From the NCBI RefSeq assembly GCF_000090795.2, contig NW_003546684.1, positions 2,857 to 66,856 on the forward strand: DNA of 64,000 nucleotides, in the 5' to 3' direction. Shown one piece after another: positions 23,455-34,378 of the stretch. The notes below the pieces were generated by a model, which was given only the letters and a program-made list of their open reading frames with translations, had not been told where the DNA came from and made no database searches. The DNA is from Amphimedon queenslandica. Lineage: Eukaryota; Porifera; Demospongiae; Haplosclerida; Niphatidae. The number at the start of each line of letters is the position of its first letter. The stretch's first letter is position 1. The position numbers and the translations under genes are program-made.

Positions 23455-25019
23455 ATGATGGACGTTCTATTTTCCAGTAAAAAGGACTCGAGAGACTTTG
23501 GAAAGATCTGTATATTCTTTTCAAGAGCGTGTGGTACCATAGCCTCAGTCAGTAAGTAGTCAAATCAAGATGAAGATTCATTTTGAATATGACGTGTTCT
23601 TGTTTTCTTTCAGTAATATTGTTATGTGGATTGATATCTTTATTACCTCTACCAAGTTTAACGACAACACTCAGTCAGTACCCACGCTGCCTTGGAGTCG
23701 GATTCATATTCATGTAAATACATGTACATGTAAATTATAACACGGGAGTTTGTTAAAAATGGCTAAGAGAGAATTTAATAATTTTCTGATACATGCATGT
23801 GCATGTATATACATGTTCCTGTGTTGCATCGAAACTTCAATTGAGCTGGTTTCAATCATTAGTGGATTTTTTATAATCTTAAAAGTTGCTTCAAAAGCTT
23901 GTCAGCTCACAAAAGCATAATGATATTAATTTTACTTCACTTAGCATAATTTTGTGGGAAATCCTGTTTAATTGTGTTAGGGCATTACATCAGCACTATG
24001 TACATTCCAGGGTAATTTTGTGTGTGATGTTTATCTCTTGCTCTTTAATTAGAATATCATCAGTGTTGATGTTCTTCATGGAGGTGACAATACTGGGAGT
24101 GTGTGTGGAGAGACTCTCGTTTATAAACGGATTATTGAAGTACTTAAAGAACTGGCACAGATCAGTCTTGTATATGGGGTAAGATAGGAGACACCCTTTG
24201 TTGATACATACTGTACTGATGTTGTACTTATACATGTACATGTACAGTACATAAATCTGAAAAATACCCAAGGCTATAGCCCATGGTTTTTTCCAAAAAA
24301 TGGCTCCAAAATCACCCTCAATTTTTATTACATTTTCTGATATATATTGATGTAATTATGCTACGTAGAAAGTTTGAGCTGATTCTGACTTCAATTTTTC
24401 AAGTTACGGCCATTTTAAGAAAATGCCAAAAATCTGAAAAACACCCAAGGCTATAGCCCATGGTTTTTTCTAAAAAATGGCTCCGAAATCACCCCCAATT
24501 TTTATTACATTTTCTGATGCATATTGACATTCTTATGCTGTGTAAATACATGTATGCATAATATTTTCATAATATTTTACATTGCCTTTTTAAATTTTTC
24601 TAGTGTGAGTATAACTCCCATTGTTTTATGGTGTCTCTCTGCCTCCACCATCATACCAATGATACTCTTCTTCCTTATTGGGGCTCTCAACTTTGTACTG
24701 GCCATCGGACAAAAGTAATAAATAATAAAAATAATCTATGTACATGTGCATGTATATATTTTTTGTACATGTATTTATTGTTCAGAAGATATTATTTATT
24801 TATTATTTTATTATTATGAATAATTTTCGTGCATTTTAAGTACAAGATTGTTTTTATTCTCTTTCTTTCTAAAGAGCTGATCACAGTGATGTATTAGCAG
24901 CAAGATGGCAGAGAATAGGAGATGAGGAGCTAGGCAACACAAAAGATGAAGATGATGATGAAGATGAACAAAATGAAGGAGAGACGCTTCAGGGAGAAAC
25001 AAGTTTATCGAAATCATAA
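23455..25019 (+). CDS. CACFD1: Flower/CACFD1-type four-helix membrane protein
   Basis: Five exons: 23455-23551, 23614-23713, 24053-24178, 24604-24714 and 24875-25019. The best match from memory is the calcium channel flower domain family: a helix followed by GVGFIFIISSVLMFFMEVTI, then LKNWHRSVLYMGVSITPIV (compare LRSWQKAVFYCGMAVVPIV in human CACFD1), then ALNFVLAIGQKRADHSDVLAARW. The acidic residue in the membrane helix (FMEV) occupies the place of the pore Glu of the family. Flower proteins act in synaptic vesicle and secretory endocytosis and in cell competition; the role here is inferred. The C-terminus is acidic (TKDEDDDEDEQNEGE). Introns 2 and 3 carry palindromic repeats. AATAAA signals lie near 25139 and 25164. 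Confidence 0.8.
23745..23965 (+). repeat. Diverged single copy of the ~187-bp repeat in CACFD1 intron 2
   Basis: It keeps the TTTTCTGATACATGCATG block, a TTGAGCTGGTTTCAATCA block and the terminal GTCAGCTCAC...TTCACTTAGC tail, but the central palindrome is lost. Confidence 0.65.
24255..24545 (+). repeat. Variant two-unit repeat in CACFD1 intron 3
   Basis: Two units of about 165 bp share CCAAGGCTATAGCCCATGG, whose centre GGCTATAGCC is a 10-bp palindrome, and the block CAATTTTTATTACATTTTCT. This is a subfamily of the repeat in the EI24 and IVD introns with a different palindromic core. Confidence 0.8.
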
Positions 25020-25247
25020 AGAAAGAAAGAGAGCGAAAAGAACAACTATGTCAGTCTATGAAAACTATCATGAAACGGGACATTTAAAATATTTATTTTT
25101 CATACCCATTATTGTTTTAAACAGGTTTCATTTTGAAATAAAATAATAATTATTAATGATTGAAATAAAGTTATTTTCAAAATTAATTATTGGTGGGCGT
25201 GGTAATTTCTATTGTTATGGGCGTGGTTTAATTATTAGTGGGACTCT

Positions 25248-26536
25248 ATGGAGTTTTCGTTCAACGTGAATTTAGTTCTCAAGGAGAGACTGACCGTTCT
25301 TCATGGCGGGGGAGGAGGAGGAGGGAGGCTCAAGAGCTTCAGGAGAGACCCTCACAATAGCGAGATAGGAGCCATAGTGAACGAAATGGGCGTTGCCTCT
25401 TCAAAAGTAAATACATCAAATTTAATTTATTAGTTTTAACACCTACTACTAATGATTGCAAGGGCTCCTGAAAAATTCAAATAATTATACAATATATACA
25501 CATTAATTTTATTTGAAAATAATAACTTTAGTGTACAAAAAGGCACTTGAAAATATTAATGTACATGTACATTTTGCACTATCGACTATATACATGGTAA
25601 TGGTATACATACTTATATTATTTATATAGGTAGATGCGTGTATAATATATAAATTATTATTATTGTTGTTATTATTTTAAGGCACAAGGTTTGAAGGCTC
25701 CAATTACGTCATACGCCAGGTTTATGCAGTTGCCTGACCAGACGATATATCTTTTAAAAGACTCTGAAATGAATAAGTGAATACACATACATGTACATGT
25801 ACACCTCCAGGTTAAATCTCTCATACTTTGTCTATCTTTTCCTTCTTCTATTACTTCTCTCTCTTCCCCTCCCCTTTCTCTTTTTCCCTGTTCTTTCTTC
25901 TTTTCCTCTATTCCTTCTCTCTCTCTCTCCCTCTAGTGGTAATGGCAGTGTGTTAGGTTTCATTAAAACAGGTCGAAAGAGATTATTCCTAACAGACAAC
26001 AGGACATTACTGCATGAAGTAGAGCCATTATGTATAATGGACTTTTATGTTCATGAGACACAGCAAAGGAGAGGACATGGAAAGGAACTTTTTGAGAACG
26101 TATTACAGGTTTGTGAACCCTGTTCTACCAGTTATTAATTAGTAGGCGTGGCTTATTTTTAGGAGGAGGGGCTGAGTGCATTTGAAGTCGCCATTGATAG
26201 ACCTTCATCAAAGTTTCTTAGTTTTTTACAGCGTCACTATCAATTGAGTAGCTATGTGAAACAGGTGAGATCTCTTCTAAATTTTTATTTTATTTTATAA
26301 TTATTTTAGAACAATAATTTTGTCGTTTTTGACAAGTTTTTCACAACTTGTTCTCACGTTGGTTAGTGATTGCAAGTGGGTGTGGTTTAATTATCTATTA
26401 ATAACTAGATCATGGGCGTGGCATGCACAGGAGGCACTCCCTCCCTTCGTCAATGCATGCTAACACTAATGGAGTCACTGCTGGGAGGAGTAGAGGATTG
26501 AGAATGTCTTTATCACCATTGAAAAATAACGAGTAA
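25248..26536 (+). CDS. ATAT1: Alpha-tubulin N-acetyltransferase (MEC-17/ATAT1)
   Basis: The enzyme acetylates Lys40 of alpha-tubulin inside microtubules. Exons: 25248-25406, 25682-25776, 25937-26108, 26163-26264, 26310-26361 and probably 26409-26536. The start MEFSFNVNLVLKERLTVL matches MEFPFDVDALFPERITVL of human ATAT1. The GNAT core shows SVLGFIKTGRKRLFL, EVEPLCIMDFYVHETQQRRGHGKELF (the acetyl-CoA loop), FEVAIDRPSSKFLSFLQRHY and NNFVVFDKFF. If the GTTAGT donor at 26362 is not used, the protein stops at 26366. If it is used, a Ser/Arg-rich tail (RGMHRRHSLPSSMHANTNG) is added, like the basic tails of the family. The 3' end faces the next gene, which runs the other way. Confidence 0.92.
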
Positions 26537-26687
26537 GTACATGTACATGTACATGTAATTTTACAGGTGTATTTTATTACATGTACTTGTTTTAATCAAA
26601 ATTAAATTGAAATCAAAATACTAGTAGCGTTTGAGTAGTACGCAGAAACACAAAAGATGTCACGTGTACATGTAGTTCTTCATTTCA

Positions 26688-27965
26688 TCATTTTTTGTCA
26701 TCTTTGGCATTTGTCGTCACTATTTTACTCATTTCTGTCATGCCTGAAATGAAACATGTACATGTACATTATTATTTAAATTTAATTAAAAACCTGTTTC
26801 TTCAGCTGGTCGATCAAAGTATGGCTCCACATTAGTGTCACTCAAAGGTTCTATTATTAAAATAATGCATGTACAAGTTGCAATAAAGTTTGTATTACTT
26901 GATAATGTAGCAATGTTATAAGGAGAGACTCCAGTATCATTTGAGTCTTCCTCTGCTTCAGCTGTTATTGGAGTAACAATGGGCTCCTTTTCCTTCCTTT
27001 GATTTTCTTTGACTTCTTTTACATCTAAAGCCAATCCCTCCATCTGTTGACACATCTTTTGAATTGATGGGTTTTTGGCAATGGCTTGCTCCATCAGATT
27101 TGTGAGGAGTTCTATCATTGCTACGTATACTTGCTTATTAGTGACACCAAGAGTGGTGACACTTGTTTGTCTAGCAATTTGTAGCTTCTCTTCAATATCA
27201 CGTTGTGCCTCCTTGATTTTTTGAGCACAGGCTTTATTTGCTTCTTCTATTTCCTGTCTACATATTTTTTGTTCCTTTTCTGACTTCTCCTTTGCCTCTT
27301 CTATCTGTTTTGCTAGCATGTCTTGTAACAAAAAGATTTTCTTTTTCTGTTGGGCAATCTGACTGTCTTTTTCACTTGTCACTATGATAATAACATGATG
27401 ATTGGATTAGTATGTACAATGTGCATGTACCTTTAGTCAATATCTCTGCTTGTCTTGTTTTTGCTTCATTTAGATCTGCTTCTTTGGCTTTAAGTGTTTC
27501 TAGCTTTTCTTCTAATAAGATGTTTCTTTTCATCAGTTTTGCGATCAGACTATCTTTATCATCACTCATTGCTATTATAATGAAGTATTATAGTTATGTT
27601 TTTTAAGTACATATACTTGAAGCTACCTTTGCTAAAATACTCTTCAAGTTTTGTTTTGACTTCTTCGTCTTTGATTTCAAGCTTTTCCTCAAGCTCTTTG
27701 ATAACCTTGTCCCTTTCCTCAATACCTACATTATTGAAGATCAATTTCATTCTTTATTATGCATGTACTGTAAGGCATTACATTGTTCTGACTTTTGGCA
27801 CATTTCTGATTTTATTTTCAGTTCATTGTTAGCTTCCTCAAGCTTCTTCTCATACTGAGTTTCTGCAACCTCAAGTTCCTTTTGAATCTGTTTGAGTTTA
27901 GTTTCTAAGTCTTGGACATGTTTAGCTTGTTGTTCTTCTCCTCCACTGGCCTCCTCTTTGCTCAT
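26688..27965 (-). CDS. Coiled-coil protein, tandem family member A
   Basis: Six exons in transcript order: 27965-27782, 27725-27627, 27571-27431, 27381-26899, 26850-26794 and 26743-26688. The product starts MSKEEASGGEEQQAKHVQDL and is almost entirely charged heptads (QKELEVAETQYEKKLEEANN). A Pro/Ala linker (TPITAEAEEDSNDTG) and a short tail with NVEPYFDRPAEETG follow, ending TNAKDDKK. No signal peptide, membrane helix or known domain is visible, so a cytosolic or cytoskeletal scaffold is possible but unproven. Against its two neighbours it lacks two middle exons. The conserved splice site after ATLS and the same last two exons show common descent. I cannot name the family. Confidence 0.72.
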
Positions 27966-28226
27966 GATTCAAAGTATGTCACTGACTGTAAAATCAATCT
28001 GTTCGTTGAATTAGAAGAACTAAGAATGCATGTATATATAATCATACCGGGAATTCCTTTTGGTTGGATTACATGTATTATATGTGTTACTACTATAGAT
28101 AATATTTTACTATAGAAACTTAACCAAAATTTACATATTAAAAAACCACTCTGTAATAGTTGTATGGCTCCAGTTTCCTTGTGCAAAAATGAACAGTTCT
28201 TCTATAATGTAGTAAGTAAAGTTCCA
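27966..28226. promoter_or_regulatory. Probable promoter region of coiled-coil gene A
   Basis: The stretch near 28090-28125 (ACTATAGAAACTTAACC followed by an AT-rich run) resembles 34059-34085 upstream of gene C (ACTACAGAAACTCAATC). The promoters therefore seem to have been duplicated along with the genes. It also holds the 3' flank of gene B. Confidence 0.4.
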
Positions 28227-30182
28227 TTAATTTTTTTCTTCTTTGTCATTATTGCTTTCATCTAAAATAAATATAATATGCATGTACATTTACAACTGAC
28301 ATACATTACCTTTTTTAAAACCTGTTTCTTGAATTGGTGGTTTAAAATGATGTTCAACACTACCATCAATTGATGAATCTATTTGAAAATGCAATAAGCA
28401 TTGCTATTGAGCTTATTATTACTTGATAGTATGCAATTTTCAGTAGGATTGGATTCTGCCACTGCTTCTGCTGTTATTGGTGGAACATTGGGTTTTTCTT
28501 TTTCATCAATAATTATTTTTCTATGCAATTCAATCATTTCTTGCTTGAAAGTCTCTTTCACACCCTCCAGTTCTCGACCCACCTTTTGAATTTCTTGGGG
28601 AAGGCTGGCTTCCATGATGACCTCTTTCACTGCCTCTTTGACTAATTTTGAGACTTCGAATCGTATATTCATAGCATCCTTTTTGTAGATAGCTATTACA
28701 TCTCTTTTGTCCTTAGCACAACTGGCTCTCAAATCATCCATTTCCTTAGCATGATTGGCTCTCAGTTCTTCCATTTCCTTTTTCAATGACTCCCTCTCTT
28801 CCTTGAAAGAGGCTTCTGCTTTTTTCAATAGCTCAATGATCTCATCATTTTTCTGTTGGAGCTGCTCAATTTGTAATGTGAGCCTATCTTTTGTTTCCGT
28901 TAGTTCTACAAGATATACTTTTCAAAATAAATTAAACACATTCGATGTACCTTTTAGTTGCTGTTCGTAAGATTTTCTCTGCTCATTTAGTTGTGTCTCT
29001 TTCATCATGGACTCATGCTTCCTTTTTTGTTTTTCTACTTCTAGTGTACATTCTGCCTCTTCTAGTTGGTCGGACATTGTTTTAATTTCATTTTCAATAG
29101 TTTTTCGCAAATAGGGTCCTTTCTTAAAGTGTCTGGCATACAAACGAGTCCTTTGAGATTCAACAATCTCAAATTCTTTAAGAGAAAATAATTAAAATAT
29201 ATTTTGTACATGTAAATGACTATAAAGTATACCTATGCTTTCTAAAAGCTGTTGCTCATAGTCTCTAACGCCTCTTTTCAATTCTTGCATTTCAGAATCT
29301 CTGGTTCGTACTTGTTCCCTGAGAGCTTTAATTAACTCGTCTTTCTCTCTCAGGCCTACAAAAATCATAATTTATGATTAAAATTTATTTGTTGTAATAA
29401 TTATAATTACTTTCTTCGTTTTCCTTTCTAAGTTCTCTTAGCTTCATTTCTTCTTCAGTCATTCTTGGCGGTGTTACAGAAAATTGCGCAATGCCTCCCT
29501 TCATTTTTGACAGTTTGTGCCTTCTAGTATTGGTATCGTTAAGTTCTTGGACTGGTTCTGCTAGTTTCATCTTTAAATCTGTATTCGAAACTTTTTGAAT
29601 TGTTTGTTCAACTATTGGAAGCTTGTCCATAGTCACTTTTAATTGAGTATTACTAGATGCACTCCCTAGCTGGGACTTTTCTTCCATGTTACATCTTGTT
29701 TCTTTGTTAAATTGTTCCATTTCTCTACATTTTTGCAGACCTTCTTCTAACTTTTGTTCTGACTTTTTTATTTGCTCTTTTAGCTCTTCCTCCAATGATT
29801 GTATCTGTTCAATTAGTGTGGCCATTTGACTGTCTTCTTCTGTGATTACTATCATAAATAAAATAGTTGTTTGTATACAGCTATACCTGGTTTCATTTGC
29901 TTTATCTCCATGTTCTTGTTCATCTTATCTTTTAAGTCCTTAATGAATTTGTCCTTTTCTTCCAAGCCTATTTATGTATATACATATACATATTATCTCT
30001 CAGTGTTAAAATTCTTTTTTACCTTTTCTTTTCTTTTCAGCACATTCATTCTTAGCCCTAACTTCATCATCTTCTTGTTTCAGCTTCTCTTTGGCTTCCT
30101 GAAGATCCTTTTCATACTGCTGGAGTCTAGCTTTAAAGTCTTTGATATCTTTTTGTCCCCCAGTGGTTTTCTCTTTGCTCAT
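28227..30182 (-). CDS. Coiled-coil protein, tandem family member B
   Basis: Eight exons in transcript order: 30182-30023, 29966-29887, 29848-29411, 29355-29233, 29175-28951, 28905-28423, 28378-28310 and 28261-28227. It starts MSKEKTTGGQKDIKDFKARL. Long heptad stretches follow, such as EKDLQEAKEKLKQEDDEV and SLEEELKEQIKKSEQKLEEG. The shared linker reads PPITAEAVAESNPTE, and the protein ends FKKDESNNDKEEKN. Exon phases match genes A and C. Exon 3 contains a motif shared with gene C, MTEEEMKLRELRKENEESN. The frame is open across every exon, so it looks intact. Function unknown. Confidence 0.72.
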
Positions 30183-31591
30183 GACCAAAGGGGCGGGGAA
30201 TGTAGTCAGTATATAAACATAGATATTAGAGTACAGCCTACAGGAAAGGGATTGGAAACCACCGTTCGCGGCAGGAAATGCTAGTTGTCAATACCGTATT
30301 GTTTTCAAATTAAATTTCTATTTAAACGGATAAAAATATTGAAAAACAAAAGAAAATGGAGGAATGAACCACAGATGTAATAACTTTCCCGGTATTTTTC
30401 TAGTGTTTCTTTACTTTAATTTTAACAAAAATGAATTCTTAACATTATTTTGACAATAGCAAACCATCTGTCTCTTGCTTAATGAGGTGGATCCTAAAAT
30501 AAGTGCTGCATTGCTGTCAATAGACTGTCTGATCATTATGATGCCTAAATAATAGGAAATGAAGCTTTATTTACTTATACAGTGAAATGAAGACATCATT
30601 ATACCTTATTGCCTTCAGCATAAGAGTGATGTATTTATATCTGAAGTTTGAGAGCTGTAGCATTTATTGTGATTGAGTTAAGGGTACAAAACAAAACTAG
30701 TTTTTAGCCGGAACAGTTTTTAGCTCAACTTTGCAACACTACATTGTTTTTCTTTTAAAACCTGCCATTGCCCTCGAGTTTGATTTTATTTAGTCGCTTA
30801 TAAGCCTAACAGCAAGATCAGTTCAATACCTTTTGAGTAAAGGGTACAAAACTAAAAAGCAGTGAAGGGCAACTTCAACCAGGACAATTCACGGCACTAT
30901 TAAAAAGTCTTCTTTAGTTGTAATACACAAAAACTGATATCACTAGATAGAGTAGGTCTTAAACTTTTTAGGTAGCGTATTAAAAGAGCTCGAACTGATA
31001 CTCATCTAGAGTTATGAACAGTGAAGTGTAAGGCCTTCCTCCATTTTGCTCACTTTGTGGGGGCAACTTGCATACTTGCTAGGATACACATCATCTACAT
31101 GTAATATTTCCGGTGTTTTCCAATCCCTTTCCTGTACTCTAATATCTATGATATAAACTATGATTATTTAATCCTAGGAATGTCTGATATATATGTGTAC
31201 TAAAAACTACTACATGTCATGTACATGTACAGCAGGCTTCTGATGTACGGCCACTAATTGAGGTGCATTACTTGTTTTTTGCTTTAGTCACTTGTTTCTA
31301 TATCACATGATATTGTACTACTGTATAATGTGATACAATAAATGTACAATAAAAGTTATAGTGTACTGTAAATCATTGAATAGAAGTCCAGGCTTCTACA
31401 AGTCTCTATTTTTTATGCATGTTGCCCACTGAATATACTCAGGTAATTTCCTCACTGTTGTAACGGCTGTTCTCATGGCTTTTGTTCTCATTAGAATTAA
31501 ATTAATCAAATTAAAATGAATAAGCAAACACTAGTAGTTTAGTTGTAAACTTGTAGCACACAAAAATACACACATGTAGTTCTTCATTTCA
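30183..31591. other. Spacer between coiled-coil genes B and C with a 45-bp inverted repeat
   Basis: An inverted repeat flanks about 850 bp: 30212-30265 and 31111-31156 both read (on opposite strands) ATAGATATTAGAGTAC followed by AGGAAAGGGATTGGAAA. Inside, the phrase AAGGGTACAAAAC occurs twice, near 30680 and 30841. No protein-coding signal was seen. Confidence 0.6.
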
Positions 31592-33956
31592 TCATTTTTT
31601 TTCATCTTTGGCATTAATCATCACTAATTCAGCCTCCTCTGACACACCTAAAATGAAACATGTATTTGTACATTATTATTTAAACTTTATTAAAAACCTG
31701 TTTCTTTAGCTGGTCGATCAAAGTATGGTTCCACATTAGTGTAGCTCAATGGTTCTGTTAATATAATAATACATGTACATGTTGCAAAAGTTTGTATTAC
31801 TTGATAGTGTAGCAATGCTATAAGGTGAAGCTTCAGTAGGATTGGACTCAGTAACTGCTACTGCTGTTATTGGTGGGGCACTGGGCTCAATTTTTTCTTT
31901 CAAAGTGGCTACTTCTTGTTTGACATTTTCGAGGTTTTCATTTGTACTCTTCAGCTGTTGGCCCATGTCCTCTGTTTTTTTACCCATGTCCTCTGTTTTT
32001 TTACCCATGTCCTCCACCTTTCGACCCATGTCCTCTGTTTTTTTACCCGTGTCCTCCACCTTTCGACCCATGTCCTCTGTTTTTTTACCCATGTCCTCCA
32101 CCTTTCGACCCATGTCCTCTTTTTTTACCCATGTCCTCCACCTTTCGACCCATGTCCTCTGTTTTTTTACCCATGTCCTCCACTTTTCGACCCATATCCT
32201 CTGTTTTTTTACCCATGTCCTCCACCTTTTGACCCATGTCCTCTGTTTTTTTACCCATGTCCTCCACCTTTTGACCCATGTCCTTCATCTTTTGACCCAT
32301 GTCATCTGTTTTTTGACCCATGTCCTCCACCTTTTGACCCATGTCCTTCATCTTTTGACCCATGTCATCTGTTTTTTGACCCATGTCATCTACCTTTTGT
32401 TCCAAGCTTTTGATCTTCTGATCCAACTTTTCATCCATGCCCTCCATCATCTTTTGCTCCATGTCTTCCATCTTTTGACCCATACCCTCCATTATCTTTT
32501 GACTCATGTCCTCCATCTTTTGATCTATCTTTTTCTGCTCTTCTATAACCCTAGAAAGTTGTCTGGTTTCTTCTTGTATTTGAGTTATTTGTTTTTCTGT
32601 ATCCTCTTTGCCCTTAGCTACAATGGCTTTCAGCTTTTCTGTATCCTCTTTGCCCTTAGCTACAATGGCTTTCAATTTATCTATTTCGTTAGCATGAGTG
32701 GCTCTCAATTCATCCATTTCCTTTTTCCATGAAGCCTCTGCTTCTTTTAGTTTCTGACGGAGCTCTTCATTTTCTTCTTGCAGCTTCAGAATTTTTGATG
32801 TCATTATTGCACTTTGTTCTACAAAGCAAGTATATAATATAGTTATACACCTATGATACAGTATACTTTTCAGTCTCTGTTCATAATGTTCTTCTTGCTC
32901 CATTAGTTGGGCATCTTTCCTCATAGACTCCTTTTTCTCTTGTTCTAAAGCATTTTCTGCCTCTTGCAGTTGGTCAGACATTGTTTTGTTTTTAGCTTCC
33001 AACTGATCAATGATGGTTTTTTTCAAAGGAAAATATTTGGCAATAAAACTAGTCCAACCATTTGATGTGTTTTGAGATTGGGATTCTTTGAAAGAAAATA
33101 ATGTAAAATATTTTTTGTGAATGACAGTCTATACTTTCTTGTAGCTCTTGCTCATACATTTTTTTCAATTCATTTATTTCAGAATCTCTGGTTTGTAATT
33201 CTTCTTTAAGACTTTTAATTTGCTCATCTCTCTCTCTTAGACCTACAAAAATAATGACTTATATTAATATACATAATTACTTTGATCATTTTGCTTTCTA
33301 AGTTCCTCTAGCTTCATTTCTTCTTCAGTCATTTTTTGTGTTCTTTTCTTCTGTTCAGTACTACCATTAAGTTCTTCTTGGTTTGGATCAGTTTCCCCTC
33401 TTAATCCAGCAACAGACTTGACAGTTTTTGTAACTTTTTGCATAAGTACGGTCTTCATAGACATTTTAGTAACTTCAGTATTTTGCTGGACTTGTTCTTC
33501 CATTTCATGTCTTGTATCTTTGTTATTGAATTTCTGCTGCTCTTTTTCAAGCTTCTCTTCTGACTCTTGAATCTGCTTTTTTACCTCTTCCTCCAATAAT
33601 TGGACCTGCGCAATTTGTGTGGCAATTAGACCATTGTGATCTGTGTAAGTTATACATATGCATATAAAATAACTTAACTAGAAACCTTTTTTCATTTGTT
33701 TTATCTCATCCTCACTCTTCGCCATTGTATCTTTTGTGTTTTTGATAATATCTTCTAGTTCTATTTACATATACACAATGTATTATATTTAAGTAAATTA
33801 TAACATATTGTTTTTACTTTTTATTTCGCTTTCATCACATTTATCCTTTGGTTTCAGGGCCTCTTTGGCATGCTGAAGCTTCTTTTCATACTGCTTCAGA
33901 GCTTCCAACTCCTTTTTGACATCTTGTTGCTCTTCACTAGCCTGTTTTTTGTTCAT
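31592..33956 (-). pseudogene. Coiled-coil protein, tandem family member C, with heptad minisatellite and a frameshift
   Basis: Eight exons in transcript order: 33956-33818, 33760-33686, 33640-33281, 33242-33135, 33085-32867, 32818-31801, 31754-31698 and 31647-31592. It starts MNKKQASEEQQDVKKEL and has the family linker APPITAVAVTESNPTE, the tail motif NVEPYFDRPAKETG and the end NAKDEKK. Exon 6 holds a long tandem run of the heptad M-G-(K/R)-K-(T/V)-E-D, preceded by diverged versions (MGQKMKDMGQKVED). Near 32116-32127 one repeat unit is two bases short, which breaks the frame inside the array. All splice sites look sound, so this is either a recent loss, an assembly slip in a repeat, or a tolerated allele. 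Called broken on the sequence as given. Confidence 0.6.
31960..32400 (-). repeat. 21-bp minisatellite encoding a one-heptad coiled-coil repeat
   Basis: On the plus strand the unit reads ACCCATGTCCTCTGTTTTTT plus T, alternating with a version ending in CCACCTTTCG. About 20 units are present, becoming more diverged toward 32400. Because 21 is a multiple of three and the unit lacks stops in several frames, long open frames appear on the plus strand too; these are shadows. Confidence 0.95.
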
Positions 33957-34378
33957 GATTAGATGGGTGGGGATATGTTTTGACCTGAATTGGCCATTTA
34001 TTATTCATAAACTGGGGAGGAATACTATGAATATCAAATTTAAGGAATGTACTTCATGACTACAGAAACTCAATCGAAATTTATATCTATAAACCTACTA
34101 TTGTTATAGCTGTTTCCGTGCATGGCTTGTGCTTTAGTATTTTTTCATAAAAATGGATTAACTTTAGCTTAATTGTAATGTGTACATGTGCATGTCAGCT
34201 AATTAAACATTATTTATGTGTAATCACTAATCACTGTTTTTTGTGACTTTTGATTTGGTTAATTTTTTACAAAATTATAAACTAAGACTGTATAATGTGT
34301 ATGTATTTATAGACTACTACAGTCAAAATTATGCATAACAATGTCATCAGTTTTTGTCATCTTCATCATTGCTGCTTT
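33957..34378. promoter_or_regulatory. Upstream region of coiled-coil gene C up to the assembly gap
   Basis: It contains the promoter-like segment shared with gene A (34059-34085). The rest is AT-rich and no coding sequence is supported. Confidence 0.4.

Noticed and set aside
31842-32732. Long plus-strand open frames with Phe/Leu/Thr/His-rich repeats
   Set aside because: They are opposite-strand shadows of the 21-bp minisatellite and heptad exon of coiled-coil gene C. Period 21 without stops opens several frames at once.
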